The translations under genes were made by a program, and so were the position numbers. Below, one piece after another: positions 22,141 through 32,856 of a DNA stretch of 64,000 nucleotides. Source of the stretch: Urophycis tenuis (Eukaryota > Chordata > Actinopteri > Gadiformes > Phycidae). Under the pieces are notes generated by a model. That model was given only the letters and a program-made list of their open reading frames with translations. It ran no database searches and was not told the origin of the DNA. How positions within the stretch are numbered: the first letter of the stretch is position 1; every line of letters starts with the position of its first letter. The stretch is from contig JAXIVH010000120.1 of the NCBI GenBank assembly GCA_036785325.1, positions 114,034 through 178,033 of the forward strand, written 5' to 3'.

Positions 22141-23510
22141 ACTAGGGCTCGTATTCGACCATGGCTCATTTGGGCGACTTTAACACATCCTTCCACACTT
22201 GAATGTTCGGAGAGGGGCGAGGGGGAAATATTGTGTTCACTGTATCTGCTTCCCAGAGAGTCAGTCTGTTTTTTGTTCTTCTGTGCTGCAATACTGGCTG
22301 TGACCCTTTTGGCCATGTTGGGCCACTGTGAGGAGAACTGTGTTAGAGGAAATAAAGACGCCATGTGTTCTAGTGCAAATTATTGTTGAGTGTCCTCCTG
22401 CTTCATAGATACCACAACAAGTGGAATTTCCTTTCTTGCTACTTGCTATTTTTTTCAACCACTGGGTTGGAAACAGAGAGTGAGACACCAAGCAGAACAT
22501 GAGCTGAGACACAAGGGCTGTGGTCAGCTATGTCTTGGTTTTTAACACACCACCAACACTCACAAACATAAACAAGATGTGTTTCTGAGGTTCTGCAGAA
22601 ACCAACCATGAAATGGACGTACATTTCCCTTCAATGACTGAACCTGAAAATACATTTTTGTGTTAGTGAACAGAAAATGATGGTTCACTTGATTCATATA
22701 TCATATATATTTGTTTTTTCTTCAAAGTCTATAGTTAGTGAATTCAGCACTTTTATTGCTACAATATCAATACAACAGTTGATTACATTGCATAAAAAAA
22801 TGTGTACATCTTAATATTATGATTCAGCTGGGATCCTACTGGGCTTCAGAAAGCGGCAGAAGCAACATCAAGCCATTCTAGAGACACGTCCCAACCATTC
22901 ACACACAACCAATTATGTCTTGTCCATTGTTACGTGCAGCACATACAACTTTTGTTCATTTACCTTGTAGATTAGTCATTCATCTTTTAGACAAATCCCT
23001 GCTTCATAGTTATCCTAGTTTGGGTCTATTATACACTCCCTATTTTACCACCAGGTGTCACGTTATTGAGCCAGTTCAAACTGAAGCTCTTTGTGATGTC
23101 ATATTAGTGGGAGTGTCCACACAAATCAACTCACACCTACCGGTCTATGCAGTCCACCAGTCCACTCCTACCAGCCGGGTGGACACTCCCACACTATGTT
23201 GTCACAGATGGCTAGATTCAAAAATAGCGCTTTAACAATACAACTCGGTAGAACCCTAGTAAAACAGGGGTCTTTTATGTTCACAGTATGGCACCATCTT
23301 CAGACCTTTTTTTAATTTGTGAAGTTTAATTTCATGCATCAATATTTGAATAGTGTTTAATATTTTCTTCATGGCCAAGTACCGCTGCAAATCTACCAGA
23401 TAGGTTTCTCGAAATCACAAAAATGACCATTTAATGTTTATGATCCAAAAAAAGCAACATGACCAAACATTACATAGTATCTACACATACTCATGACAAT
23501 AAACAAGTGC
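22141..23510 (-). other. NITR unit B, 3' flank
   Basis: Homologous block order to 10058-10750: the GAGGAAATAAAGACG block (about 22345), then GGTTGGAAACAGAG (about 22463), then the sequence with GTACATTTCCCTTCA (about 22618). No coding sequence. The portion from 23030 to 23350 recurs at 52950-53220. Confidence 0.6.
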
Positions 23511-24456
23511 TTATAGTGATGGTTCGGAGTAAAATTCACCCTGAGGTAATTTCCACTAATAATCCAGCCAAATACCCCCTCAGATGCATTTTTAGCGACG
23601 TCAATATTTATCAAGTTTAGGGGTATCAGCCGAATGGCTTATTATTGGAGTGTCCAGTACAATGTGTATATCTCGTAAATTACCCCACTAATAATGCATG
23701 GATTGTTACCCAACTTCTGTAGTAGTACATATATGGTCTGTACTCACAAAAGGAGGCATTTTAAAGTTTGTAAGTACACCAGGAGTTTATTTAAAAGAGC
23801 AATTTTCAAATTTCAAGTATTCAATTATTCCAGTTGTCAATACATTTCGATGGAGTGTTGAATTCACTAACTTTTTCCTTACACTTGTGAGTTTTGAAGA
23901 GGACTTTTACGAACTTATCCGGAAAGACGGAAGAGACGTCGACGCAGCGGTAGCCTTAGCAACAGCGAGTTGAAGCTATCAGAAAAGTGCTCTTTTAAAT
24001 AAAATCCTGGGGCCTCATGTACGAACGTTGCGTACGCACAAAAAAATGGTGTACGTTCATTCTCACGGCAAAGTGCAGATGTATCAAGACTGAAATGGCC
24101 GTAGAAATTTGCGTGCCTCACGTCAACTCTTGAGCTGGCGTACGCACATTTCTACAGCAGTTGACCCTTTGGCGACACTTAGAGGTGATCAAAGCATCAT
24201 GTTTAATTTGTCAGAGCAATGAAATTCTTATTACATGGCAGACAACCTCTACGCAGTAGATGGACATAAGAGATAAGAAATAAAAATATTTAAATGCTGG
24301 GGAAATTGTCATAATAAAGGAATGTGTAAAATAGTAGTTGATTGAGTGATGTGCACATTCGAGACACGTGAACAATTAACACCGATGAACAATCAACACC
24401 GACAAGTCTGCAATAACATGACTGGGTATAAAAGCACACCCAAAAATTCCGTCAAC

Positions 24457-25459
24457 AATTAGAGGACATTGCGAATGGCGCAATTAGGCGAGAGCGTGTC
24501 TTTCGAGACAGAAACGATCCTCTCGAAATTGTCGACAATTGGCTCATCAGCCGCTTTCGATTCCCTCGGGCAATCCTGCTTGAGTTATGTGCAGAGCTGC
24601 GGCCGGCCTTGGAGCGCGCCACCGCAAGGAGCCATGCCCTGCCGGTCCACGTACAGGTACTTAGTACCTTGGGGTTCCTGGCAACCGGGGCGTTTCAAAG
24701 AGAGTTGGCCGACCGATCGGGTATATGCCAGTCGACCCTGAGCCGGGCCATGCCAGCCGTGTGGGCCGGACTCATCCGCCTGTCAGCCAGGTATATAACA
24801 TTCCCATACAATGCAGCTGAACAGGTCAACATTAAAGCAATTTGCAGCGAGAGCCGGTTTTCCTAATATAATCGGAGCTGTCGACTGCACTCACATTGCC
24901 ATAAAAGCGCCATCACATGACGAATTTGTATGTGAACAGGAAACATTTCCATTCAATAAATGTAGGCTACAAATTATATGTGATGCGCAAATGTTATTAA
25001 CCAACATTGTGGCGAGGTGCCCTGGTTCAACGCACGACTCATATATTCTGAGTAACAGCATAGTTGGGAACAGACTGCAGGCTGGCATTGTGCGCGATGG
25101 GTGGCTTCTTGGTGAGTAATTGTATTCTTTTAATTGTCCTAATATTAATCCCCGTGATGCGCATTGAGTGTACGTCCCCAAATACTATCCTGTCTTCACA
25201 GCATTACTTGTTTGTGTGATTGATTCGCTGGTTAAGCAACAGCTTCGGATCTTTCGTTCAAGCCTCTGTCTCTGTGTGCAAAGTACTCATGTTGGGTACA
25301 CATGACCGTGGCTACCCACTGAGGATGTGGCTTATGACCCCTCTGACCAACCCTCAGACTGACCGAGAGCGGAGGTACAATGACCTCCATACCCGCACTC
25401 GGTCAGTCGTTGAGAGGGCAATAGGTCTCCTGAAGGGACGGTGGGCAGCAGTCCTCCTT
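24457..25459 (+). pseudogene. HARBI1-like Harbinger nuclease, frameshifted
   Basis: The nuclease cuts and joins transposon ends using a DDE catalytic triad. The N-terminal part (AIRRERVFRDRNDPLEIVDN near 24476-24535) is followed by a helix-turn-helix-like stretch (ADRSGICQSTLSRAM). A one-base frameshift at about 24835-24845 shifts the reading into AARAGFPNIIGAVDCTH, which holds the first Asp. The second Asp is in PGSTHDS (about 25021-25041). A splice donor GGTGAGTAA follows DGWLL at about 25112. The third acid is in VVERAIGLLKGRW (about 25406-25445), preceded by GYPLRMWLMTPL. No initiator Met is at the expected place, and the C-terminus is missing, so it is not functional as it stands. Confidence 0.8.
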
Positions 25460-25689
25460 TTCACTTCCATTTTTATATCTGACCACTTCTTTTTAAGTTC
25501 AGCGTGTGTGCGGCTCTCTGAACCCACAGCGTTGACCGCCTCACACACGCTGTCCCACTCACTCCTCTTCCGCTTGCTGTTAATCCCGGAGGACAAACTG
25601 CCAAATAAAACCACCCTCCGTGCCTCCACCTCAGTCAGGAGAGTCTCCAGTTCGCACTCGGTAAATTTTCGCTTTTTAGATGTGCTCAT
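25354..25689 (-). CDS. Harbinger Myb/SANT-like DNA-binding protein
   Basis: In Harbinger elements a second protein with a Myb/SANT trihelix recruits the nuclease to DNA and to the nucleus. The first ~80 residues show the pattern: MSTSKKRKFTECELETLL, then EWDSVCEAVNAVG and LKKKWSDIKMEVKRR. The three helices have conserved W and K/R positions. The frame is open for 111 residues, but the last ~30 are antisense to the nuclease gene, so the native C-terminus has been deleted. The start Met at 25689 is the first one and is followed by a basic KKRK patch. Confidence 0.75.
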   Translation of the reverse strand: MSTSKKRKFTECELETLLTEVEARRVVLFGSLSSGINSKRKRSEWDSVCEAVNAVGSESRTHAELKKKWSDIKMEVKRRTAAHRPFRRPIALSTTDRVRVWRSLYLRSRSV

Positions 25690-26326
25690 TCTCTTTCTAT
25701 GATCGTACAGAGGGGAATCCCTGATGCAGGGCTCATTTAAATATGATTAACATAATTGAATAGGGGCGTGGACAGGGAGAAGTCTGATACTCGTGCACGT
25801 GCGCTCAATTCCACGTTGATTTGGTATGTACAAAGGAAATGTGCTTGGGTTCAGGCGTACGCTCAGATTGATACATCTGAATTTTTTTGTGCGTGCGGCG
25901 GTTTCTGGCTTTGTGCGTACGCCATGTTTCAGTAGAAAATCCACGCAATTGTTAGTACATGAGGCCCCTGGTGTACTTACAAACTTTAAAATGCCTCGTT
26001 TTGTGAGTACAGACCATATATGTACTACTACAGAAGTTAGGTAACAATCCATGCATTATTAGTGGGGTAATTTACGAGATATACACATTGTATCGGACAC
26101 TCCAATACTAAGCCATTCGGCTGATACCCCTAAACTTGATAAATATTGACTGTCGCTAAAAATGCATCTGAGGGGGTATTTGGCTGGATTATTGGTGGAA
26201 ATTACCTCAGGGTGAATTTTACTCCGAACCATCACTTTATCAAGACCACCATTATCACCTCCTTCAGCCTCATGAGGTGACAAAAACTCTGAGATTGATG
26301 GACTTCAGTGGCCGGTTTCTCTCACA

Positions 26327-26733
26327 CAGTACGTTTACATGCAGCAAGAAATTCGAATTTCTGATCGGATCAGATAATGACATGCGTAAGACCGGATCAC
26401 TTGTCCGAGTATACATGCCGTTCAGAGAATCGGATTAACAGCCGGAGCATGGGCTGACTCTGGAGGCTATGTGGCGCTGCGCATGTGCAGAATGGCACTG
26501 CGCGTGCGCAGAATGCAAAATGCGATTCAGATCCGATTGCTGAGTATACATGCCGTTAAAAGTCTGACTATGATCCAATTATCCAGGTGTAGTTATCCGA
26601 TTTTAGATGTCCGAAATAGGTCCGAAGTAGGTCCGAAGTAGGTCGGATTAAGATGTTTACATGCACTTAAAAAGTCCGAACGATGTCTTATACGATTAGA
26701 AATTCAAATTTCTTGCTGCATGTAAACGTACTG
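26327..26733. mobile_element. MITE inserted in the NITR-B tail exon
   Basis: A perfect 27-bp inverted repeat begins CAGTACGTTTACATGCAGCA on both ends. It is flanked by ACA at 26324-26326 and 26734-26736. The interrupted exon (CTCACAGCAGAATACAGACT in copy F) is recovered exactly when the element is removed. There is no coding capacity. The superfamily cannot be settled from the 3-bp target alone. Confidence 0.85.
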
Positions 26734-28161
26734 ACAGCGGAATACAGACTCTCCCGAGTCCTTTCACTGTTTTTCTTCTCAGCTTTGGCTTTCCTACCAG
26801 AGAACTTCAACGCTATTTAGTTCAAGGAATCTGTTTCCCCGTCCTACAACAGAGAAATGTATATTACAACCAAACATCTGAGAGCATTCACAGTTGTAGT
26901 AGAGAGCAGTTCCTCTGGAGTGAAAGTGAAAGCTACAATCCTACAGGTGCATTGCAGTCTAAACATACACTGAGGTCTAGAACCTGCTGGTTTGTCACTT
27001 TAACCATACAATACACCGGTTTATTCAACCAGGAAGCTACAGTATGTGCAAGCAGATGGTTATCTATTGAAAACAATAAAGTAATATTAATCTTTATTTT
27101 AAATATTTCTTTGGAAAACATTCCTTTAATCGTTCAGATAACATTAAAAAATATTTACACCTCTCTTGGTTTTTCAAATGTACAAATGTATTTTTAAAAG
27201 TTTTTATAATTTTTCTTCAAACAGTTCAATAGGTACATTTACTTTTCTGCCTATTATACATTTTAAGAATAAAAAAACGATAAAAAGTCACATGATCAAA
27301 CTTGTTTTTGTGCTCTATGTGACTTAAAGTAACTGTTAATATAATGACTAAACAATGCAACATGTTGAAACAGACACGCCTGTTCCTGCATCCCTGAGTC
27401 ATGTGGACCATTGTACAAAGTGCTCAGAGTTCCTGAGAATAAAAACCATACAATATTTATAGGTATGATTAAAATGTAAGACAGAAAACTGTCACACAAC
27501 TGTATATATCTGGGGGGGAAAAAGTCCCCCAAGATCAATTCTGGAGAATGTACTGTACCTTAGTGATGCTCACAAAAGTGCATTTTATTTCTGGTTAGAA
27601 AGAGGATTATAGAGGATAATCAACATTGGACCATTAGATAGCTTTGTCAACTTTTTATCCAAACCACATCCACTGGCATGGGCCCATTAAAAATATAAAT
27701 ACAAGTTCTTGTAAATCCATACTTTTTGATATTTGTTGTACTTCCTGCATTCCAGAATGCTAGTATTTTGCGGATTAAGGAAAAAAAGACTGACTGCAAT
27801 TCTGGGCTAAAATTAGAACAGGCTTTATACTTTCTCATCTGAAACTATGGTTGACATGAAAACAAGTTCTGTAGATTTACGATACCAACCAAACTGACTT
27901 ATTTTTTTGGCGATATTCTGTTTGGCATACAGAGCAATGTTGAGTTAAATGAAAAGCATATTTTTTAAGTGAATAAACGCGATGTGGAAAAAATAACACA
28001 CATATTAACCTGTTATGTGCAGTTTCATTCCATTTCCAAACATAACTTCCCCACATGCTGCCAGGGCACAGTAGTAAGTCCCAGCATCAGATATATCCAC
28101 ATTGTTCTTGGGGAGGGTGTAGACACAGCTCTGTGAAGCAGACATAGTCACAGAACTATTC

Positions 28162-28274
28162 TGACATTCACCACTCCTTTTTCCATTCATGTAAATGGCA
28201 GCAGGGTAAGATAGTCCTGATCCAGATCTGAACCAGTACACACTGGGTTCCTCTTGGCACTGGTTACTGTGGTC
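28162..28274. repeat. 113-bp target duplication, left copy
   Basis: This part of the I exon is repeated without a visible mismatch at 32744-32856 on the other side of the LINE. It starts TGACATTCACCACTCC and ends GTTACTGTGGTC. Confidence 0.9.
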
Positions 28275-28580
28275 ACTGGTTACATCACTGATGATGTGTC
28301 TAGGTTGCACCAGAGGGTGTATATTAAACCAGTTAATTCTGGCAGAGCCAGTGACCTCCGGGAAAGACCGGATGACTACCACGGATAGAGTGTTGACAGC
28401 TGGAGAGGCAGCAGACAGCTGGAGAGACAGCAACCGGGGCAGGGAGGGCTAGCACCCCAAACTGCAGCTCCCGTGAGGGAGTACCCACAATAAGCTACGG
28501 AAAACCCTAAAGAGTTATACCCCCGGGGGTGCCCGAGAGGGGGGGAGGATGAGCATCCCAACAGGACGGACGTACAGGTT

Positions 28581-31404
28581 TTGACCCAAGCTAACGGAAT
28601 TATGACTATGAGTGCAGTTTGCTTATGTGGTAAAGTCTGCAAAAACCCGCGTGGTCTTAAGATCCACCAGACCAAGATGAAATGCTTGACTGGGAGGCAA
28701 GTGGTGCAACGCACAGGACCAGTGCCTGATGGGACGCAGGAGGAGCCCGGCCCGGAGTCACCCCACAGTGCCCAGACCCTCCACGCCCCACAAGCCCTAC
28801 CCCAAGTCATGCAGTCAGAACACCGTCGGGTTAAGTGGCCTTCGGCCAACATGGTGAAGGAGTGGTGCCAGTTCGATGCGGATGTTGATCAGATTCTCGA
28901 AGCCACAGCCAGAGGAGATGCTGCAATGATTGTCAGCATCGCCGCCGAAAGGTTTGGCACCAAGGAGCACCACCCGATCAGCGGTGCAGGGGAGCCAAAC
29001 CGACGGCAGAAGAAGATCAGCCAGCTGCGGCAAGAGCTTAGACTGCTAGGACGGCAGTACAAGCAGGCAAGAGAGGAAGAGAAGGTAAGTATAGCAGAGC
29101 TCCGCAACATTGTAAGGAGGAATCTCACGACACTCCGTCGTGCGAAATGGCACAGGAAGAGGGGGAAGGAGAGAGCCAAGAAGCGTGCCGCCTTCATTTC
29201 AGGCCCTTTCAACTTCACCAAGAAGATCCTTGGGCAGAAGCGAGGTGGACAATTGGCCTGCTCTCAAAAAGAGGTTGACAAGTACCTCAGGGCAACTTAC
29301 AGCGACAGCGCAAGGGAGCAGGATCTTGGACCCTGCAGCTTTCTGATTACACCACCAGAACCCACTTCAGCATTTAACACCGAGGAGCCAACCCTGAGAG
29401 AAGTTGAGGACATAGTCAGAGCAGCTAGATCCAACTCAGCTCCAGGTCCCAGTGGAGTACCTTATGTTGTCTACAAGAGGTGCCCCAGGCTCGTGCAGCG
29501 ACTCTGGAAGATCCTTAGGGTCATCTGGAGGAGGGGGAAGGTGGCTCAGCAGTGAAGGCATGCAGAGGGTGTATGGATTCCGAAGGAAGAGAACTCTCGC
29601 ATCATCGAGCAGTTTAGAAACATCTCACTCTTGAGTGTGGAGGGCAAGGTGTTCTTCAGCATTGTTGCCCGGCGCATGACAGAGTTCTTCCTGAAGAATG
29701 CATACATCGACACCTCTGTGCAGAAGGGGGGGGGGGGGGGTCCCAAGGGTACCAGGGTGCATTGAGCACACGGGAGTTGTTACTCAGCTCATCCGGGAGG
29801 CCCGGGAGGGCAATGGGAACCTGGCAGTTTTGTGGCTTGACCTGTCTAATGCTTACGGGTCAATTCCTCACAAACTGGTGGAGACCTCGCTTGACCGGCA
29901 TCATGTTCCAGGCAAGATCAGGGACCTCGTACTGGACTATTACAACTCTTTCAGTTTGAGAGTCACCTCGGGAACAGTAACATCAGCATCACATCGGCTG
30001 AAGAAAGGCATAATCACTGGGTGTACAGTCTCAGTGATTTTGTTTGCCTTGGCCATGGACATGCTTGTTAAGTCAGCGGAGGTGGAGTGCAGAGGACCGC
30101 TCACCAAGTCAGGTGTGCGGCAGCCTCCCATCAGAGCTTTTATGGATGACCTGACAGTTACTACAACATCAGTTCCAGGCTGTAGGTGGGTTCTCCAAGG
30201 CCTTGAGCGGCTCATTAACTGGGCGCATATGGGCTTTAAGCCTGCTAAGTCCCGTTCCCTGGTGGTGAAGAAGGGGAAGGTCACAGACAAGTTCCGGTTC
30301 TCGCTGGGAGGTGTCCAGATTCCATCGGAATTCAAAGGAGCCAGTGAAGAGCCTGGGGAAGATCTTTGATGGCACCCTGAGGGACAAAGCAGCGCTCAAG
30401 GCGACCAGCAGAGAACTGGGTAACTGGCTAGTGGCGGTGGATAAGTCAGGGCTGCCAGGTAAGTATAAAGCATGGATATATCAGCATGGCATCCTGCCAC
30501 GCCTCCTCTGGCCACTACTGGTCTACGATGTCCCACTAACGACCGTTGAGGGCTTCGAGCGTAAGGTAAGTAGCTTCCTTCGCAGGTGGTTGGGCCTACC
30601 AAGAAGCCTCAGCAGCATAGCCTTGTATGGGCATAAGAACAAGCTGCGACTTCCCTTCAGTAGTCTGTCGGAGGAGTTCATGGTTACCCGTGCGAGAGAG
30701 GTGCTGCTGTACAGAGACTCGAGTGACACCAAAGTCTCCTTAGCGGGGATTGAAGTGCGGACTGGGCGGAAGTGGAGAGCCCAGGAGACGGTTGAGCAAG
30801 CTGAGGCGCGGCTGCGCCACGGTGTTCTGGTGGGAACAATGGCGACAGGCCGGGCAGGGCTTGGGAGCAACCCAGGACCTCGGTACAACAAGGCCCGGGG
30901 GAAGGAGAGGCGGCAGCTTATCCAGGAAGAGGTTCGAGCAGGGCTGGAGGAGACCCGAGCACATCCTAAGCTGTTGCCCGAAAGCCCTGGGCGAGGGGCG
31001 CTATCGTTGGCGCCACGACCAGGTGCTGAAGGTGATAGCAGATACCATCTGCTCGGGGATCTCACTCAGCAAGCAGCAACAGCCAGCTAGGCATTCAATC
31101 ACCTTTGTTAAATCTGGTGAGAAGCCTCAACACCGCCCAGGCCAAACAGGGGGGCTCCTGACAACAGCTAGGCACTGGCAGCTGAAGGTGGACTTGGGGA
31201 AACAGCTTAAATTCCCAGAGACCATCGCAGTGACCACACTTAGGCCGGACTTGGTTCTTATGTCAGAATCAACAAGGCAGGTGATACTGCTGGAGTTGAC
31301 TGTGCCCTGGGAAGACCGGATGGAGCAGGCATTTGAGAGGAAGAGGGCCAAGTATGAGGAACTGGCAGGCGAATGCCGGCGCAACGGATGGAAGACTCGT
31401 CTGT
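28581..31404 (+). pseudogene. REL-LINE polyprotein, broken
   Basis: The product would copy its RNA into a nicked chromosomal site. The N-terminus has a zinc-finger-like segment (CLCGKVCKNPRGLKIHQTK). The RT region starts at SNSAPGPSGVPYVVYK (about 29431) and includes LAVLWLDLSNAYGSIP, GIITGCTVSVILFALA and the catalytic box AFMDDLTV (about 30137-30160). The endonuclease part reads RPDLVL and then LLELTVPWE (about 31243-31320). Damage: a TGA replaces the Trp of VAQQW at 29553-29555; a 15-G run at 29726-29740 shifts the frame; further frameshifts occur near 30330 and 30960, the last coinciding with loss of the cysteine-rich segment expected before HILSCCPKAL. It cannot make an active protein. 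Confidence 0.78.
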
Positions 31405-32419
31405 GCAGAAGAAGAAAACTTGGAAAAAAAAGGACATAACATGTATACTGGAAGGCTGCATGAAGGAAAACCTCCACACAGAAAATAAAATATTCTAATA
31501 TGATTACATACAGACTGTTTCATGTAAGAAGCCATTCTTGTTGGCACCCCACACCAGATCCGGTCATCCACTATCACCAGCATCACCTTCTCCGGTCACG
31601 ACATCCACTTTTCACCCTCAGTCACAAATCTTGGTGTCAAAATGGACCCTCACATGACTTTTGAGGCCCACATCAAACATCTGTCCAAAACTTCCTTTTT
31701 CCACCTGAGAAACATCTCTAAACTCCGCCCCTCACTCACTCTCCCCGACGCCGAGAAACTTGTCCACGCCTTCATCTCCTCCAGGCTGGACTACTGCAAT
31801 GCACTCCTCATCGGGATCCCCAGCAAGAACATCCAGCAGCTCCAGTACATTCAAAACTGCGCTGCCAGGATCCTGATGAGGGTGCGGAAGTACCAGCACA
31901 TCACACCCATCCTCAAATCCCTCCATTGGCTTCCGGTTCAGTTCAGAATTCAATTCAAGGTTTCCCTTTTATCCCACCAGTGTCTCCATGGCTCTGCCCC
32001 CCCCTACCTCAAAGAACTCATCCCCCCCCACTCATCTTCACGTCATCTCCGGTCTGAGCATGCAAACCACATCACACAAACCAGGACAAAACTCAGGACT
32101 ATGGGCGACCGAGCCTTCAGCGCTGCTGCACCCAGTCTGTGGAATGCTCTCCCTGACCATCTAAGGGCACCACAGACTGTGGACTCTTTTAAAAAAAGGC
32201 CTAAAAACACATCTTTTTAGAAAAGCTTTTAGCTAAAATACTTTCATCTGTTTTTATATGCTGGTTTTAGCTTATTTTTATATGCTAGTTTTACATTTTT
32301 CTATGACGTCACTTTTATCCTTTTTTGTGTGTGTATGTGTGCATTGTAGCACTTTGAGATCATTTATTTGATATGAAGTGCATTATAAATAAAATCTATT
32401 ATTATTATTGTTATTATTA
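31405..32419 (+). mobile_element. Nested LINE 3' fragment (L2/CR1/Rex-like)
   Basis: A frame at 31642-32220, open upstream to about 31553, encodes the C-terminal part of a LINE reverse transcriptase: LGVKMDPHMTFEAHIKHLSK, then SRLDYCNALLIGIP, ILKSLHWLPV and APSLWNALPDHLR. A 3' UTR of about 190 bp ends in AAATAAAATC and a (TTA)n tail. Removing the block restores the surrounding REL-LINE reading (RNGWKTR before, IEVGCRGFAGQSL after). The first ~140 bp (31405-31545) are not obviously part of this LINE. Confidence 0.75.
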
Positions 32420-32600
32420 GTCCCATTGAGGTTGGATGCCGAGGTTTCGCAGGCCAGTCACTCTGCAGGGCCCTCAAGTTGTTGGGAATAAGGGGACTGC
32501 ACAGCAAGAAAGCCATCAAGAACACCACTGATGCTGCTGAGAAGGCATCAAGATGGCTGTGGATCAGGAGGGGTGATCCGTGGGCCACACAAGCTACCTA
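32420..32600 (+). pseudogene. REL-LINE C-terminal end
   Basis: The plus-strand frame reads IEVGCRGFAGQSLCRALKLL and KKAIKNTTDAAEKASRWLWI and ends at the stop following WATQAT at 32599-32601. It is the continuation of the endonuclease-region polypeptide interrupted by the nested LINE. The short 3' UTR follows to 32743. Confidence 0.7.
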
Positions 32601-32743
32601 GACACAAGCCGGGGTCTGATCACCCCCGGCTGGGTCGCCTGGGCGAGGGTGTCTGATGTTGAGAGACCCGAAACACCCTATGACTTCAGGTTACATCACT
32701 GATGATGTGTCTAGGTTGCACCAGAGGGTGTATATTAAACCAG

Positions 32744-32856
32744 TGACATTCACCACTCCTTTTTCCATTCATGTAAATGGCAGCAGGGTAAGATAGTCCT
32801 GATCCAGATCTGAACCAGTACACACTGGGTTCCTCTTGGCACTGGTTACTGTGGTC
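32744..32856. repeat. 113-bp target duplication, right copy
   Basis: Identical by eye to 28162-28274. From here the I exon of NITR-B continues to its acceptor at about 32970. Confidence 0.9.

Larger units (their letters stand above)
24010..25967 (+). mobile_element. PIF/Harbinger DNA transposon, 2.0 kb
   Basis: Terminal inverted repeats GGGCCTCATGTAC and GTACATGAGGCCC, with a 3-bp CTG duplication at 24007-24009 and 25968-25970. It carries both genes typical of the superfamily: a HARBI1-like nuclease on the plus strand and a Myb/SANT-like protein on the minus strand. Their 3' ends overlap at 25354-25459, which implies an internal deletion. The host MITE sequence resumes without loss on both sides. 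Confidence 0.88.
23515..26236. mobile_element. TTAW-type MITE carrying a nested Harbinger
   Basis: The ends are AGTGATGGTTCGGAGTAAAA and its inverted copy (TTTTACTCCGAACCATCACT), with TTAT on both sides (23511-23514, 26237-26240). The same element, without the nested insertion, is at 44896-45819 with TTAA flanks. The 4-bp TTAA-like target suggests a piggyBac- or Kolobok-related MITE, but no transposase of its own is present. Confidence 0.78.
28275..32743 (+). mobile_element. LINE with restriction-like endonuclease (R2-type architecture)
   Basis: The element encodes an N-terminal zinc finger, a reverse transcriptase and a C-terminal PD-(D/E)xK endonuclease, the arrangement of the R2/NeSL/HERO group of non-LTR retrotransposons. 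It sits in the I exon of NITR-B between two identical 113-bp segments of host DNA. A 55-bp direct repeat (GGTTACATCACTGATG... to ...TATTAAACCAG) occurs at both ends of the element (28278-28332 and 32689-32743) and is absent from intact NITR exons. A second LINE interrupts it at about 31405-32419. Exact clade assignment needs a tree. Confidence 0.8.

Noticed and set aside
28376..28852. 158-codon minus-strand frame
   Set aside because: Antisense of the REL-LINE 5' region. Cys/Trp-rich without domain.
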